64,000 nucleotides of DNA from Bos javanicus. Its lineage: Eukaryota; Chordata; Mammalia; Artiodactyla; Bovidae. The stretch lies in assembly GCF_032452875.1 (NCBI RefSeq), contig NC_083897.1:7236854-7300853 (forward strand), read 5' to 3'. The notes under the pieces are model-generated. The model worked only from the letters and a program-made list of their open reading frames with translations, did no database searches and was not told the DNA's origin. Positions 1 to 11,082 of this stretch are shown piece after piece (within the stretch, counting starts at the first letter, position 1; every line of letters begins with the position of its first letter). The position numbers were made by a program, and so were the translations under genes.

Positions 1-84
1 AGGACAGAAAGCTAGGAAGAACAGGAATTTGGAGGGGAAATGGAAGACCATTCAGCATAGTGTTTTGAATTTGTGCAACATTGG

Positions 85-228
85 CACAAGGTAGGTCTAT
101 TATAATCCTCATTTAACAGATGAATAAATACTGAGGTTTAGTGAGATTAATTAGCCCAAGATCCCAGTGCCAGTAACTGGAGCCAAGACTCATACCACAG
201 TCTGACTGAATCCAGACCTCTTAACCAC
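85..228 (+). repeat. MIR SINE fragment
   Basis: The stretch matches the MIR core and tail: a cctcatttaacagatgaata block, then a gaggttta block, then a 'cagtaactggagccaag' block. It is an old, diverged tRNA-derived SINE with no visible TSD. Confidence 0.7.
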
Positions 229-231
229 CAC

Positions 232-395
232 CCGAACCGCACAACAGAATCACCCGTGGAGCACTGCAAAATTGCACAGCCCAAGGCCACATGAAGAAGA
301 TACTAAATCAAAATCTCCTGGGGAGCCCTGGAGTATTGCTTTTAAAGTTCCACAGATGACTCTTATGTACACCAGGGCTGAGAAAACACTAGCTT
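232..395 (+). repeat. MER5-like hAT transposon fragment
   Basis: Blocks resembling the non-autonomous hAT family MER5 follow in order: 'agaatcacccgtggagc', 'aatctcctggggagccc' and a terminal 'gggctgagaaaacactag'. It is diverged and the ends are approximate. Confidence 0.5.
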
Positions 396-409
396 TTGTT
401 ATAAATCTC

Positions 410-578
410 TTCAAAAGTGACTTTGAGTAAGTCCTTTAACCCCTTTGAGTCTGTTATATCACTGTAAACTATGGATAAAATACTAGCACTATAGATCTAT
501 TGTTATAGGTAAATAGGGGAATATATATAAAATATCTAACATAATTTCTGAAACATCAACAGTGCACAATAAAATGCC
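410..578 (+). repeat. MIR SINE, 3' half
   Basis: The order of blocks is that of the MIR 3' half: 'agtaagtcctttaacccc', then a 'gataaaatactagca' region, then 'gtgcacaataaaatgcc'. The copy is heavily diverged. Confidence 0.55.
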
Positions 579-1000
579 TATTCCCTTTTTTACCCCATGT
601 CTTTCCCCTTGCCTTGAAGCCTGCCTTCAGAATAACTGGCCCCAAACCCAAAGATACTATGGTTTTACATTTAACATTTGCAAGTGCTAAATCTTTCAAA
701 ATCTTAATCTCTGGACCCCAAGAAAGTATAGTATAACCCTCAGCCAGAACTAACTAATCACAAATCACTGTCTTTATATTAAACCCAGAATAATGAAAAT
801 GCACAAAACACCTAATAAATAAACTAGAAATAAGTAAGAACATTAAAAACACCAGTGACTTTATAAATCATGTACAATTTTACAAAATAATATTGATGAT
901 TTTCTTTGCTCCATGGAAGTAACATCTTCAGCAATAAAACATGTCTTCAATCCCTCTTCCCTCCCTCAGTATCACCCTATGTGTATAACTGTAACTATCT
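579..1000. other. unassigned AT-rich sequence
   Basis: I see no gene, RNA or recognisable repeat here. Confidence 0.4.
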
Positions 1001-1235
1001 CTTTTATGCTGGTGTTAACAAATCTATAAATTCAATCTTGAAATTCCTTCTGAGTCCCAGGATCATATATTCAAATGTCTACTAGACATATCTACTTAGA
1101 TGTTACACAAACACCTCCTACATATGTCCACTGAACTGAAAAAAAAAATTGAAATCACAACCACAACTCCTCTACTCCCTTTCTTAGTTAATGGTAACAG
1201 AACCCACCCAAGCTAGAAATCTGATAGACATATCA
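1001..1235 (+). repeat. L2 LINE fragment
   Basis: It resembles the part of the L2 3' half with 'ccaggatcatatattcaa' and 'acatatctacttagatgtt'. It ends where a Bov-tA SINE begins. Diverged and non-coding. Confidence 0.5.
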
Positions 1236-1248
1236 TCCATTCAAGTCA

Positions 1249-1450
1249 TTACCCTGGTGGCTCAGCAGTAAAGAATCTGCCTGAAATACAGGAGACCTGG
1301 GTTTGATCCCTGAGTTGGGAAGAACCCCTGGAGGAGGGCAAGGCAACCCACTCCAGTACTCTTGCCTGGAGAATCCCATGAACTGAGGAGCCTTGCAGGC
1401 AACATGGGGACTCCAAGAGGCAGACAAGACTGAAGCAACTGAGCACACAT
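1249..1450 (+). mobile_element. Bov-tA SINE
   Basis: The tRNA-derived head (ccctggtggctcag, then gtaaagaatctgcctg, then a B-box-like 'gggtttgatccc') is followed by the BovA body ('cactccagtactcttgcctg') and the 3' end derived from BovB ('gactgaagcaactgagcac'). It has no coding capacity. SINEs of this type share their 3' end with BovB, which is thought to mobilise them. Confidence 0.9.
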
Positions 1451-1544
1451 GTACAATAATTCTATAATTTTATTTTTCCTCCTCTATTTAATGAATATTT
1501 AGATTTTCTCAATTTTTTGCTCACGTAATTTATACAACGGCACT

Positions 1545-2783
1545 CATTTCACATGCTAGCAAGGTAATGCTCAAAATCCTTCAAGCTAACCTCCAACAGT
1601 ATGTGAACTGAGAACTTCTAGATGTACAAACTGGATTTTAAAAAGACATCCGTTGAAAAAGACATCCGTAGAAAAAGCAAGAGAGTTCAAAAAAAAACAT
1701 CTACTTCTGCTTCATTGACTACACTAAAGCCTCTGACTGTGTGGATCACAACAAACTGTGGGAAATTATTAAAGAGATGGGAATACCAGACCACCTGACC
1801 TGCTTCCTGAGAAACCTGTATGCAGATCAAGAAGCAACAGTTAGAACAAGATATGGAACAACGGACTGGTTCCAAATTGGGAAAGGAGTATGTCAAAGCT
1901 ATATATTGTCATCCTGCTTATTTAACTTACATGCAGAATACATCATGTGAAATGCTGGGCTGGATAAAGCACAAGCTGAAATCAAGATTGCCGGGAGAAA
2001 TATCAATAACCTCAGATATGCAGATGATACAACTTTAATGGCCAAAAACAAAGAGGATCTAAAGAACATCTTGATGAGGGTGAAAGAGGAAGAGTGAAAA
2101 AGCTGGCTTAAAGCTCAACATTCTAAAAACTAAGATCATGGTATCTGGTCCATCACTTCATGGCTAATAGATGGGGAAAAAGTGGAAGCAGTGACAGATT
2201 TTTTTCTTGGGCTCCAAAATTGCTGTAGATGGTGACTGCGGCTACAAAATTAAAAGATGCTTTCTCCTTGGAAGAAAAGCTATGGAAAACCTAGACAGTG
2301 TACTAAAAAAACAGAGACATTACTTTGCCAACAAAGGTCTGTACAGTCAAAGCTATGGTTTTTCCAGTACTCATGTACGGATGTGAGAGTTGGACCATAA
2401 ATAAAGCTGAGTGCCAAAGAACTGATGCATTCAAACTGTGGTTCTGGAGAAGACTCTTGAGACTCCCTTGGACAGCAGGGAGATCAAACCAGTCAATCCT
2501 AAAGGAAATCAACCCTGAATATTCATTGGAAGGACTGATGCTGAAGCTGAAGCTCCAATACTTTGGCCAACTAATGCAAAGAGCTGACTCATTGGAAAAG
2601 ATCCTGATGCTGGGAAAGATTGAGTTCAGGAGGAGAAGGGGACAACAAAGGACAAGATGGTTGGATGGCATCACTGACTCAATGGACACAAGTTTGAGCA
2701 AACTGTGGGACATGGTGAAGGACAGGGGAGCCTGGCATGGGGTCACAAAGAGTCAGGCATGACTGAGCGATAGAACAACAAAA
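1545..2783 (+). mobile_element. old BovB (RTE) LINE, 5'-truncated
   Basis: This is the 3' third of BovB: fingers/palm of the RT, then the C-terminal domain, ending in 'catgactgagcgatagaac'. The RT part at 1741-2100 has frameshifts and a degraded motif B. The longest surviving piece is the C-terminal frame at 2325-2762 (145 codons, with a 'MYGCESWT' block). The tail is not the simple CTGAA/CTGAT repeat of young copies, and substitutions are dense, so this is one of the older BovB copies here. Confidence 0.9.
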
Positions 2784-4140
2784 ATAATACTGTACTAGAT
2801 ATTCTTTTAACATGTTTCTTTGCTTTTTTAAAAGTCATAAAATCAAGATCTTGTTTATTTAATTTAGTTTCTTGAATAAGCAAGATATTGACATGGCTCA
2901 AAATTCCTTCCCAGTCCATCCATCATCTACCCAAAACTACTTCACCCATATCCCAGATAACTACTCTTAGTACTTCTGTATCCTTCCAGAATTTTTTAAT
3001 ATATTTTAAAAGGAATGTGGATATTTATTATTACTTCTCCTTTTTATAGAAAAGATGGCATTCTTTTTAATGTTAAAATTAATATTTTAATCAAATAATA
3101 TATTATTAAATGTTTATAGGCATCAAGCATGAGAAGCTGATTCTAGAGAATGGAAAATCTAGAGATGAGCAAAGAAAAATGAATAAAAGATAGATATGAC
3201 TGAGTAGATTTCATTGGCTCTTGTTAAGTGAATTTAAATAGCTTCTATAATCCACATTGAAAGGCTTTACAGACCTTTTCAGGTGCAAACTAGTTAATGA
3301 CCTTAACATTTGACAGGAAGATGTATGGATTTCTTTAATTAGATTAGTTGTCTGCAATTTATGATTGAAAAACTTACGAGTGGTGTAGGAGCACCTAAAT
3401 CATTCTACATTAAGTTACATACTACTGCCATATGCACTGATTGGTAATATTTCTTAATTATGTTCATTAAAATGTTTTGTGGGAAAATGGTAGCCCAGGG
3501 AGATGGAGAACTAAAGACAACCTTTAATGCAGGAGTCACTTTGCTCATTAACTATGGAATATCCTATCTACAAAGGAAAGAGCAAACTGCAATAACTTTT
3601 AGGGAAAGTCATTTGGTAAATGTTTCAAATGACTTGAAAATGATATGCCTAACTTTTACCCTAGTAAACTCATCCCTGAAGATATAAACCAAAATGAAAA
3701 AAAAAAAGGTTAAAAATTATTATTTGATAAGGACATGATCTGGAAACAAATGTCTATGAATGAGGTAATACATTTTGATACATCTCTAGAATGAGTACTC
3801 TTCAGTCATTAAAAATACCATCTACAAAAATAAAGAACTCGTCAAACGATTTTAGCACATTGATAAAAGCAGATACTTGAGAGAACTGTGTTCTCACGGC
3901 TGATTCATGAAAGATGCTGGCAAATGCATGCATGCCAAAGTTAACATTATGGGGAATTTTTATTTAAATCACTTATAGTCAGAGGTTACTCAAATTTTTA
4001 TAAAAAAGCATGTATTATTTTACAATCATAATGGAGTTATTTCTAAGTACAAATCACACACTCCTAGGAGGAAGTATTTCACAATAGTCAAAAAAATAAA
4101 AGACTTCCACTTCTAGCTATCATGGACTAGTTTGTAGCAC
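2784..4140. other. mostly unassigned AT-rich sequence
   Basis: About 2820-3060 may be a minus-strand ancient L1 remnant: it has the 'ataactactcttagtact' and 'tatccttccagaat' blocks seen in old L1 3' regions, and related wording recurs near 48.0 kb. The rest, including a 75-codon open frame at 3460-3687, resembles nothing I know and has no coding signature. Confidence 0.35.
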
Positions 4141-4815
4141 ATCAATCTTTCATCTCAAAACAACTAGAAAACTTCCTTCTCTTCTGCATTTGGCAGTTTC
4201 AACCAACCACATGGTCCTTCATTGCCTTCTGTTCATTCTCTTGATTCTACTCAATTACTGCTCCTTCACTTTCTCCCTGGCTGTTTCCCTTTTCCAAGAT
4301 TTGGATCATCTCTTTCTGTATTTTCTCTTTCTTGAAGAGTTTCCCCCAATCCCTTGGCTTACTTATAACTTTTATAATGATGAGTATCATGCTTATTTCT
4401 AAATCCAATTATTCCTCCAAGCTCTAAAATTATATATCTGCCTAATCTACTGGACAGCTCTACCTGGATTCTACAGAAACCTCAAACTAAACAAATTAAA
4501 TTCACTGTATCTTCCATCAAACTAATGATTTCTTATTTCCATTGAGAGTACTATGTCACCTAGACTTAAAAGCTCAATGACTGTGGATTGTTCACGACTT
4601 TTCTCTCCCAACATCCAGTCAGTTGCCTCACCCTGTAAGTTTGCTATTTATGTCTAATTTTTTTTTTAATTTTCTTCCTTGGCATTCTCAATGGCATTGC
4701 CATAGTTTAGGTTTCAATCCTCTCTGGGCAGATTGTTTCAGACATCTAGTGAAACTGCCTCCAGAATCTTCTCCCTGGATCATCTAGAAAATGTCCACTT
4801 GTTTAATTGTACTAT

Positions 4816-5058
4816 CAGATCATCAGATCAGATCAGTCACTCAGTCATGTCCGACTCTTTATGACCCCATGAATCGCAGCACGCCAGGCCTCCCTGTCCA
4901 TCACCAACTCCCAGAGTTCACTCAGACTCACGTCCATCGAGTCAGTGATGCCATCCAGCCATCTCATCCTCTGTCGTCCCCTTCTCCTCCTGCCCCCACT
5001 CCCTCCCAGCATCAGAGTCTTTTCCAATGAGTCAACTCTTCGCATGAGGTGGCCAAAG
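4816..5058 (-). mobile_element. BovB 3' end, short insertion
   Basis: This is about 240 bp of BovB 3' terminus in reverse, beginning with the inverted tail repeat (catcagatcagatcag) and running into the RT C-terminal coding part. A 7-bp direct repeat 'gtactat' flanks it (4809-4815 and 5059-5065), consistent with a severely 5'-truncated insertion. Part of the right repeat could be BovB sequence, so the TSD is probable rather than certain. Confidence 0.9.
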
Positions 5059-5166
5059 TACTATAACGTCATTCAAACTTTAATATCTCTCTACCAAGGA
5101 CAAATTAAAACATAAACTACTTTACTTGGCTTTTAAGTTCCCTATAGGATAGCCTTGATTACCTTT

Positions 5167-6340
5167 CTTTTTTTAATTTAAATTTATTTATTTTAATTGG
5201 AGGCTAATTACTTTACAATATTGTATCGGTTTTGCCATACATCAACATGAATCCGTCACGGGTATACATGTGTTCCCCATCCTGAACCCCCCTCCCACCT
5301 CCCTCCCCATACCATCCCTGTGGGTCATCCCAATGCACCAGCCCCAAGCATCCTGTATCCTGCATCGAACCTGGACTGGTGATTCATTTCTTATATGATA
5401 TTATACATATTTCAATACCATTCTCCCAAATCATCCCACCCTCTCCTTCTCCCACAGAGTCCAAAAGACTGTTCTATACATCTGTGTCTCTTTTGCTGTC
5501 TCGCATACAGGGTTATCGTTACCATCTTTCTAAATTCCATATATATGCGTTAGTATACTGTATTGGTGTTTTTCTTTCTGGCTTACTTCACTCTGTATAA
5601 TAGGCTCCAGTTTCATCCACCTCATTAGAACTGATTCAAATGTATTCTTTTTAATGGCTGAGTAATACTCCATTGTGTATATGTACCACAGCTTTCTTAT
5701 CCATTCATCTGCTGATGGACATCTAGGTTGCTTCCTTGTCCTGCCTATTATAAACAGTGCTGCAATGAACATTGGGGTACACGTGTCTCTTTCAATTCTG
5801 GTTTCCTCAGTGTGTATGCCCAGCAGTAGGATTGCTGGGTCATAAGGCAGTTCTATTTCCAGTTTTTTAAGGAATCTCCACACTGTTCTCCATAGTGGCT
5901 GTAATAGTGTGCATTCCCACCAACAGTGTAAGAGGGTTGCCTTTTCTCCACACCCTCTCCAGCATTTATTGCTTGTAGACTTTGGATCGCAGCCATTCTG
6001 ACTGGCGTGAAATGGTACCTCATTGTGGTTTTGATGTGCATTTCTCTGATAATGAGTGATGTTGAGCATCTTTTCATGTGTTTGTTAGCCATCTGTATGT
6101 CTTCTTTGGAGAAATGTCTGTTTAGTTCTTTGGCCCATTTTTTGATTGGGTCATTTATTTTTCTGGAGTTGAGCTGTAGGAGTTGCTTGTATATTTTTGA
6201 GATTAGTTGTTTGTCAGTTGCTTCATTTGCTATTATTTTCTTCCATTCTGAAGGCTGTCTTTTCACCTTGCTTATAGTTTTCTTTGTTGTGCAGAAGCTT
6301 TTAAGTTTAATCAGGTCCCATTTGTTTATTTTTGCTTTCT
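5167..6340 (-). mobile_element. L1-BT LINE, 5'-truncated, 12-bp TSD
   Basis: Read on the minus strand this is the last 1.2 kb of a ruminant L1: ORF2 C-terminus, 3' UTR and A-rich tail (T-rich from 5167). It is bracketed by a perfect 12-bp duplication 'ttgattaccttt' at 5155-5166 and 6341-6352, the hallmark of target-primed reverse transcription. It landed inside an old L2. Confidence 0.95.
5530..6266 (-). pseudogene. L1 ORF2 C-terminal remnant, one frameshift
   Basis: Two overlapping frames (5853-6266 and 5530-6069) together cover the C-terminal part of L1 ORF2p, including the cysteine-rich motif and the conserved end. Compared with the intact copy at 12.64 kb, one A is missing in the run near 5986, which shifts the frame just before the cysteine-rich motif. 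ORF2p normally supplies endonuclease and RT in the L1 ribonucleoprotein; here only the tail of the protein is encoded and it is broken. Confidence 0.9.
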
Positions 6341-6639
6341 TTGATTACCTTTTTGTCTTATTTTCATTAATCCCCAATATGAACTATAAACTGTAATCAA
6401 AAATTCCTACTTACTATTTACCCCAATACCTTGTGCTTTCTTGTTTCTATGATTTTAATTACTGCATCCTCTCCTCCTAGGCTCTTCTTTCCATTTTACC
6501 AACTGAACTCTGGGGTCTATATCAAATAGAATATTTTCCTGATTACCCCTTACTGAAGAAGTCAGGCTTTCCTCCCTGACACCTCATTTATATTGCTCAC
6601 ATGGCATCTATCTTGCACTGCACTATTTTATATTTATAT

Positions 6640-6847
6640 GTGGCGCTAGTGGTAAAGAATCCTCCTCCCAATGCAAGAGACATAGGAGATGCAGGTTTGA
6701 TCCCTGGGTTGGGAAGATCCCTTGGATGAGGGCACAGCAACCCACTCCAGTATTCTTGCCTGGAGAATCCCATGGACAGAGCAGCCTGGTGGGCTATGGT
6801 CCATAGGGTCGTAAAGAGACACAAGTGAAGTGACTTAGCACATATGC
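6640..6847 (+). mobile_element. Bov-tA SINE
   Basis: The tRNA-like head has the 'tggcgctagtggtaaagaat' variant. BovA body and BovB-like 3' end follow ('aagtgaagtgacttagcac'). There is a small duplication in the head ('gagacataggagatgcagg'). Confidence 0.9.
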
Positions 6848-6960
6848 ATACCTGATATAGTCACAATAAGGTATAAGTTCTTTGAACTTATAATGACCTC
6901 ACCAGTGTCTAGAATAGGGTAGGACTTTAAGACATATGTGTTAAATGGATGAGGTAATTT

Positions 6961-7540
6961 ACTAAAAGCCAATAAGGTGGTTTTGATCTAGAAAATTCCC
7001 CTAGACAAGATACAACTTTTATGGGGAAATTTGTCTAGCCAAGTGAGCTACTTGTTCAATTTTTATCAGAGCACTAATTTAAAGCCAAATTAACTGACCT
7101 CCTAAAATTTTTAGGGAATTTGGCAATAATCCCATTTGATAATAGATTTGGAGGAGGTCTTTCTCAATATATGTATATTTTTGAGAGTTTTCCACAAAAC
7201 ACTATAATAATGCAATACTACTTTAAATGCTTATATGCTTCCAACTTCTATGGATATTTTATTAGTTTTCTCATAATTCACGTGGGGGCTAGCCTTGCTC
7301 AGGGCTATCTTGTTTTTAAGCAACACTCAGAGTAGGTTGATTCTTGCCAAAAAGACCTCTGTAGACTGGGGTGTATATACCAACTGTCGAAAACCATGGC
7401 AATCATTCTTGAGAGCTTTGTTCCTAGGCAGAACTAAACATTTCTAATGCCAGTTATCTGAGTACACTATTGTTACAAGTAACATTCTCATAGATTTCTG
7501 GGAAACCAGTACTAATTATTCTTCCAAAACGTTATTTACA
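6961..7540. other. unassigned sequence
   Basis: Nothing recognisable. A 71-codon open frame at 7120-7335 has no family resemblance. Confidence 0.35.
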
Positions 7541-7557
7541 CATCAGATCAGATCAGA

Positions 7558-9042
7558 TCAGTCGCTCAGTCGTGTCCGACTCTTTGCGACCCCATGAATC
7601 ACAGCACGCCGGGCCTCCCTGTCCATCAACAACTCCCGGAGTTCACCCAGACTCACGTCCATCAAGTCAGTGATGCCATCCAGCCATCTCATCCTCTGTC
7701 GTCCCCTTCTCCTCCTGCCCCCAATCCCTCCCAGCATAAGAGTCTTTTCCAATGAGTCAACTCTTCGCATGAGGTGGCCAAAGTACTGGAGTTTCAGCTT
7801 TAGCATCATTCCTTCCAAAGAAATCCCAGGGCTGATCTCCTTCAGAATGGACTGGATGGATCTCCTTGCAGTCCAAGGGACTCTCAAGAGTCTTCTCCAA
7901 CACCACAGATCAAAAGCATCAATTCTTCGGTGCTCAGCCTTCTTCACAGTCCAACTCTCACATCCATACATGACTGCTGGAAAAACCATAGCCTTGACTA
8001 GACGAACCTTTGTTGGCAAAGTAATGTCTCTGCTTTTGAATATGCTATCTGGGTTGGTCATAACTTTCCTTCCAAGGAGTAAGCGTCTTTTAATTGCATG
8101 GCTGCAGTCACCATCTGCAGTGATTTTGGAGCCCAGAAAAATAAAGTCTGATACTGTTTCCACTGTTTCCCCATCTATTTCCCATGAAGTGGTGGGACCG
8201 GATGCCATGATCTTTGTTTTCTGAATGTTGAGCTTTAAGCCAACTTTTTCACTCTCCACTTTCACTTTCATCAAGAGGCTTTTGAGTTCCTCTTCACTTT
8301 CTGCCATAAGGGTGGTGTCATCTGCATATCTGAGGGTATTGATATTTCTCCCAGCAATCTTGATTCCAGCTTGTGTTTCTTCCAGTCCAGGGTTTCTCAT
8401 GATGTACTCTGAATATAAGTTAAATAAACAGGGTGACAATATACAGCCTTGACGAACTCCTTTTCCTATTTGGAACCAGTCTGTTGTTCCATGTCCAGTT
8501 CTAACTGTTGCTTCCTGACCTGCATACAGATTTCTCAAGAGGCAGATCAGGTGGTCTGGTATTCCCATCTCTTTCAGAATTTTCCACAGTTTATTGTGAT
8601 CCACACAGTCAAAGGCTTTGGCATAGTCAATAAAGCAGAAATAGATGTTTTTCTGGAACTCTCTTGCTTTTTCTATGATCCAGCAGATGTTGGCAATTTG
8701 ATCTCTGGTTCCTCTGCCTTTTCTAAAACCAGCTTGAACATCAGGAAGTTCATGGTTCACGTATTGCTGAAGCCTGGCTTGGAGAATTTTGAGCATTACT
8801 TTACTAGCGTGTGAGATGAGTGCAATTGTGCTGCAGTTTGAGCATTCTTTGGCATTGCCTTTCTTTGGGATTGGAATGAAAACGGACCTTTTCCAGTCCT
8901 GTGGCCACTGCTGAGTTTTCCAAATTTGCTGGCATATTGAGCGCAGCACTTTCACAGCATCATCTTTGAGGATTTGAAATAGCTCAACTGGAATTCCATC
9001 ACCTCCTCTAGCTTTGTTCATAGTGGGCTTTCTAAGGCCCAC
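7558..9042 (-). CDS. BovB reverse transcriptase and C-terminal domain, open frame
   Basis: This is a 494-codon open frame for the RT part of the BovB protein, which copies its own RNA at nicked chromosomal DNA. Visible RT motifs: motif A at residues 137-145 (FIDYAKAFD), motif B at 195-204 (GVRQGCILSP) and the catalytic YADD box at 239-242. The C-terminal domain is complete to its usual end. The apparent start is an artefact: a one-base deletion near 9025 shifts the frame from the upstream linker ORF (9018-9515), so this frame opens in mid-protein. With no complete endonuclease and no natural start it should not make a working protein in cis. Confidence 0.85.
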   Translation of the reverse strand: MGLRKPTMNKARGGDGIPVELFQILKDDAVKVLRSICQQIWKTQQWPQDWKRSVFIPIPKKGNAKECSNCSTIALISHASKVMLKILQARLQQYVNHELPDVQAGFRKGRGTRDQIANICWIIEKAREFQKNIYFCFIDYAKAFDCVDHNKLWKILKEMGIPDHLICLLRNLYAGQEATVRTGHGTTDWFQIGKGVRQGCILSPCLFNLYSEYIMRNPGLEETQAGIKIAGRNINTLRYADDTTLMAESEEELKSLLMKVKVESEKVGLKLNIQKTKIMASGPTTSWEIDGETVETVSDFIFLGSKITADGDCSHAIKRRLLLGRKVMTNPDSIFKSRDITLPTKVRLVKAMVFPAVMYGCESWTVKKAEHRRIDAFDLWCWRRLLRVPWTARRSIQSILKEISPGISLEGMMLKLKLQYFGHLMRRVDSLEKTLMLGGIGGRRRRGRQRMRWLDGITDLMDVSLGELRELLMDREARRAVIHGVAKSRTRLSD

Positions 9043-9515
9043 TTGACTTCACATTCCAGGATGTCTGGCTCTAGGTCAGTGATCACACCATCGTGATTAT
9101 CTGGGTTGTGAAGATCTTTTTTGTACAGTTCTTCTGTGTATTCTTGCAATCTCTTAATATCTTCTTCTTCTGTTAGGTTCATACCATTTCTGTCCTTTAT
9201 CGAGCTCATCTTTGCATGAAATGTTCCTTTGGTATCTCTGATTTTCTTGAAGAGATCCCTAGTCTTTCCCATTCTGTTGTTTTCATAGAACCATTCAACT
9301 TCAGCTTCTTCAGCGTTACTGGTTGGGGCATAGACTTGGATTACTGTGATATTGAATGGTTTGCCTTGGAAACGAACAGAGATCATTCTGTCTTTTGAGA
9401 TTGCATCCAAGTACTGCATTTTGGACTCTTTTGTTGACCATGACGGCCACTCCATTTCTTCTGAGGGATTCCTGCCCGCAGTAGTAGATATAATGGTCAT
9501 CCAAGTTAAATTCAC
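9018..9515 (-). pseudogene. BovB endonuclease fragment fused to linker
   Basis: The 165-codon frame starts out of phase, then reads the BovB endonuclease strand with 'FNITVIQVYAPTSNAEEAEV'. At about 9297 it jumps in frame to the pre-RT linker (NNRMGKTRDLF). The catalytic part of the APE-like endonuclease between these points is deleted. A short 'gaa' shared by both edges suggests a microhomology deletion. Another shift near 9395 separates it from the N-terminal piece (9316-9519), and a third near 9025 separates it from the RT frame. Confidence 0.8.
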
Positions 9516-10085
9516 CCATTCCAGTTCATTTCAGTTTGCTGATTCCTAGAATGTCGACATGCACTCTTGCCATCTCTTGTTTGACCACTTCTAATTTGCC
9601 TTGATTCATGGACCTGACATTCCAGGTTCCTATGCAATATTGGTCTTTACATCATCGGACCTTGTTTCTATCACCAGTCACATCCACAGCTGGGTATTGT
9701 TTTTGCTTTGGCTCCATCCCTTCATTCTTTCTGGAGTTATTTCTCCACTGATCTCCAGTAGCTTATTGGGCACCTACTGACCTGGGGAGTTCCTCTTTCA
9801 GTATCCTATCATTTTGCCTTTTCATACTGTTCATGGGGTTCTCAAGGCAAGAATACTGAAGTGGTTTGCCATTCCCTTCTCCAGTGGACCACATTCTGTC
9901 AAATCTCTCCACCATGACCCGCCCGTCTTGGGTTGCCCCACGGGCATGGCTTAGTTTCATTGAGTTAGACAAGGCTGTGGTCCTAGTGTGATTATATTGA
10001 CTAGTTTTCTGTGATTATGGTTTCAGTGTGTTTGCCCTCTGATGCCCTCTTGCAACACCTACCGTCTTACTTGGGTTTCCTCTTA

Positions 10086-10400
10086 CCTTGGGCGTGGGGT
10101 ATCTCTTCACGGCTGCTCCAGCAAAGCGCAGCCATTTCTCCTTACCTTGGACGAGGGGTATCTCCTCACCACCGCCCTTCCTGACCTTCAACGTGAGGTA
10201 GCTCCTCTAGGCCCTCCTGTGCCCACGCAGCCATGGCTCCGGGTAACTCCTCTCATCGCCACCCCTGGCCTCGGGCATGGGGGCGTGGGGTAGCTCCTCC
10301 AGGCCATCGCCCCTGACCTCGGACACTGGGTATCTCCTCTCGGCCGCCCCTCCTGACCTCGGATGTGGGGTGGCTCCTCTCTGCCACGCTATGGCGTGCC
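10086..10400 (-). repeat. degenerate ~40-bp tandem repeat in BovB 5' UTR
   Basis: On the plus strand a unit of the form 'cctcggacrtggggtagctcctc' recurs with starts near 10086, 10145, 10185, 10230, 10269, 10317 and 10357. It is the only clearly CpG-rich part of the window. Being upstream of the BovB ORF it lies where an internal promoter would be expected. The promoter role is inference. Confidence 0.7.
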
Positions 10401-10449
10401 ATGTCGCAGCCGCCTGCGCTATGGCGCACCCGTCACAGCCGCCAACAAC

Positions 10450-11073
10450 AAAAGTACAGAAGGTTAAAGTAACCTAGATGAATCTCAAATCATGAACTAG
10501 AAGTAGTATTGATGGTAGGAATTAGCAACACGTCAGAAGATCTGGTATTTAAATGTCAACCCCTGGCCCAGCACTATCCTTTACTTTCTCCTAAGGTAAA
10601 AATCAAGGGGTATTCCTCTGACCTGGAGGAAAATGAGATGAATGACTATTTCACAAATAATATTAGCACTAGATGACAAAAGTTTGGAAGTGAGAGTACC
10701 ACTAAAATTAGAATACTACCAAATTGAAATTTATATGGTAGAAAAAAATCTTATCACTGCACTTAGAACCAGAATTTATTGTTTGTTTTGTTTGGAAGCT
10801 TCCATAAGTAAGTGATGCTAGACTTTAACATGAACTAGTATTGATAACTTTCAGATAAATCTTGCAACAACCCAAATGAAAAAGTTTCTATTTAAAAACT
10901 CATGGGGAGGGGGGATAATTTCCTAAACATAGTCAATGAACCACATATTGGTCTTATCTGCTCCAAAAACGCAACTATAATTATAGTAAACAGACTTTAA
11001 AAATAGATGAATACACAAGGACAAAGAGTAAAGAAACAGTGGACTAGAGATCTTAATAAAAATTTTGAAGATT
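10450..11073. other. unassigned AT-rich sequence
   Basis: Between the BovB 5' end and the L1 TSD I see no gene or recognisable repeat. Confidence 0.35.
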
Positions 11074-11082
11074 TAAAGTAGA

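Larger units (their letters stand above)
4150..6960 (+). repeat. L2 LINE 3' region, split by three younger insertions
   Basis: Outside the insertions the pieces read in L2 order: 4150-4815, 5059-5166, 6341-6639 and 6848-6960. Landmarks are 'ctcaaactaaacaaatt', 'cttggcttttaagttcc', 'cttctttccattttacc', 'caggctttcctccctgac' and the L2-like end 'gtgttaaatggatgagg'. A BovB tail, an L1-BT and a Bov-tA interrupt it. No reading frame survives. Confidence 0.6.
7541..10449 (-). mobile_element. BovB (RTE) LINE with 5' UTR, internal deletion
   Basis: This is the most complete young BovB in the window. On the minus strand it reads: GC-rich 5' UTR (10449 to about 9640), endonuclease N-terminus, a fused linker, RT and C-terminal domain, then the inverted tail repeat (catcagatcagatcag, from 7541). 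Compared with the older copy at 42247-47332, roughly 710 bp covering most of the endonuclease and the following linker are missing at about 9290-9300. I found no convincing TSD. The RT part is nearly free of lesions, so the insertion is recent. Confidence 0.95.

Noticed and set aside
1250..1320. tRNA-like A/B-box sequences at each SINE head
   Set aside because: They belong to Bov-tA or CHR SINEs; none has a full cloverleaf or discriminator/3' end of a functional tRNA.
7670..8814. Plus-strand frames of 75-184 codons
   Set aside because: They are antisense shadows of the minus-strand BovB RT frame; the same frames recur opposite every BovB copy.
10260..10449. CpG-rich segment as a host gene's CpG island
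   Set aside because: It is contiguous with the BovB 5' UTR and made of its tandem units; no host exon lies next to it.
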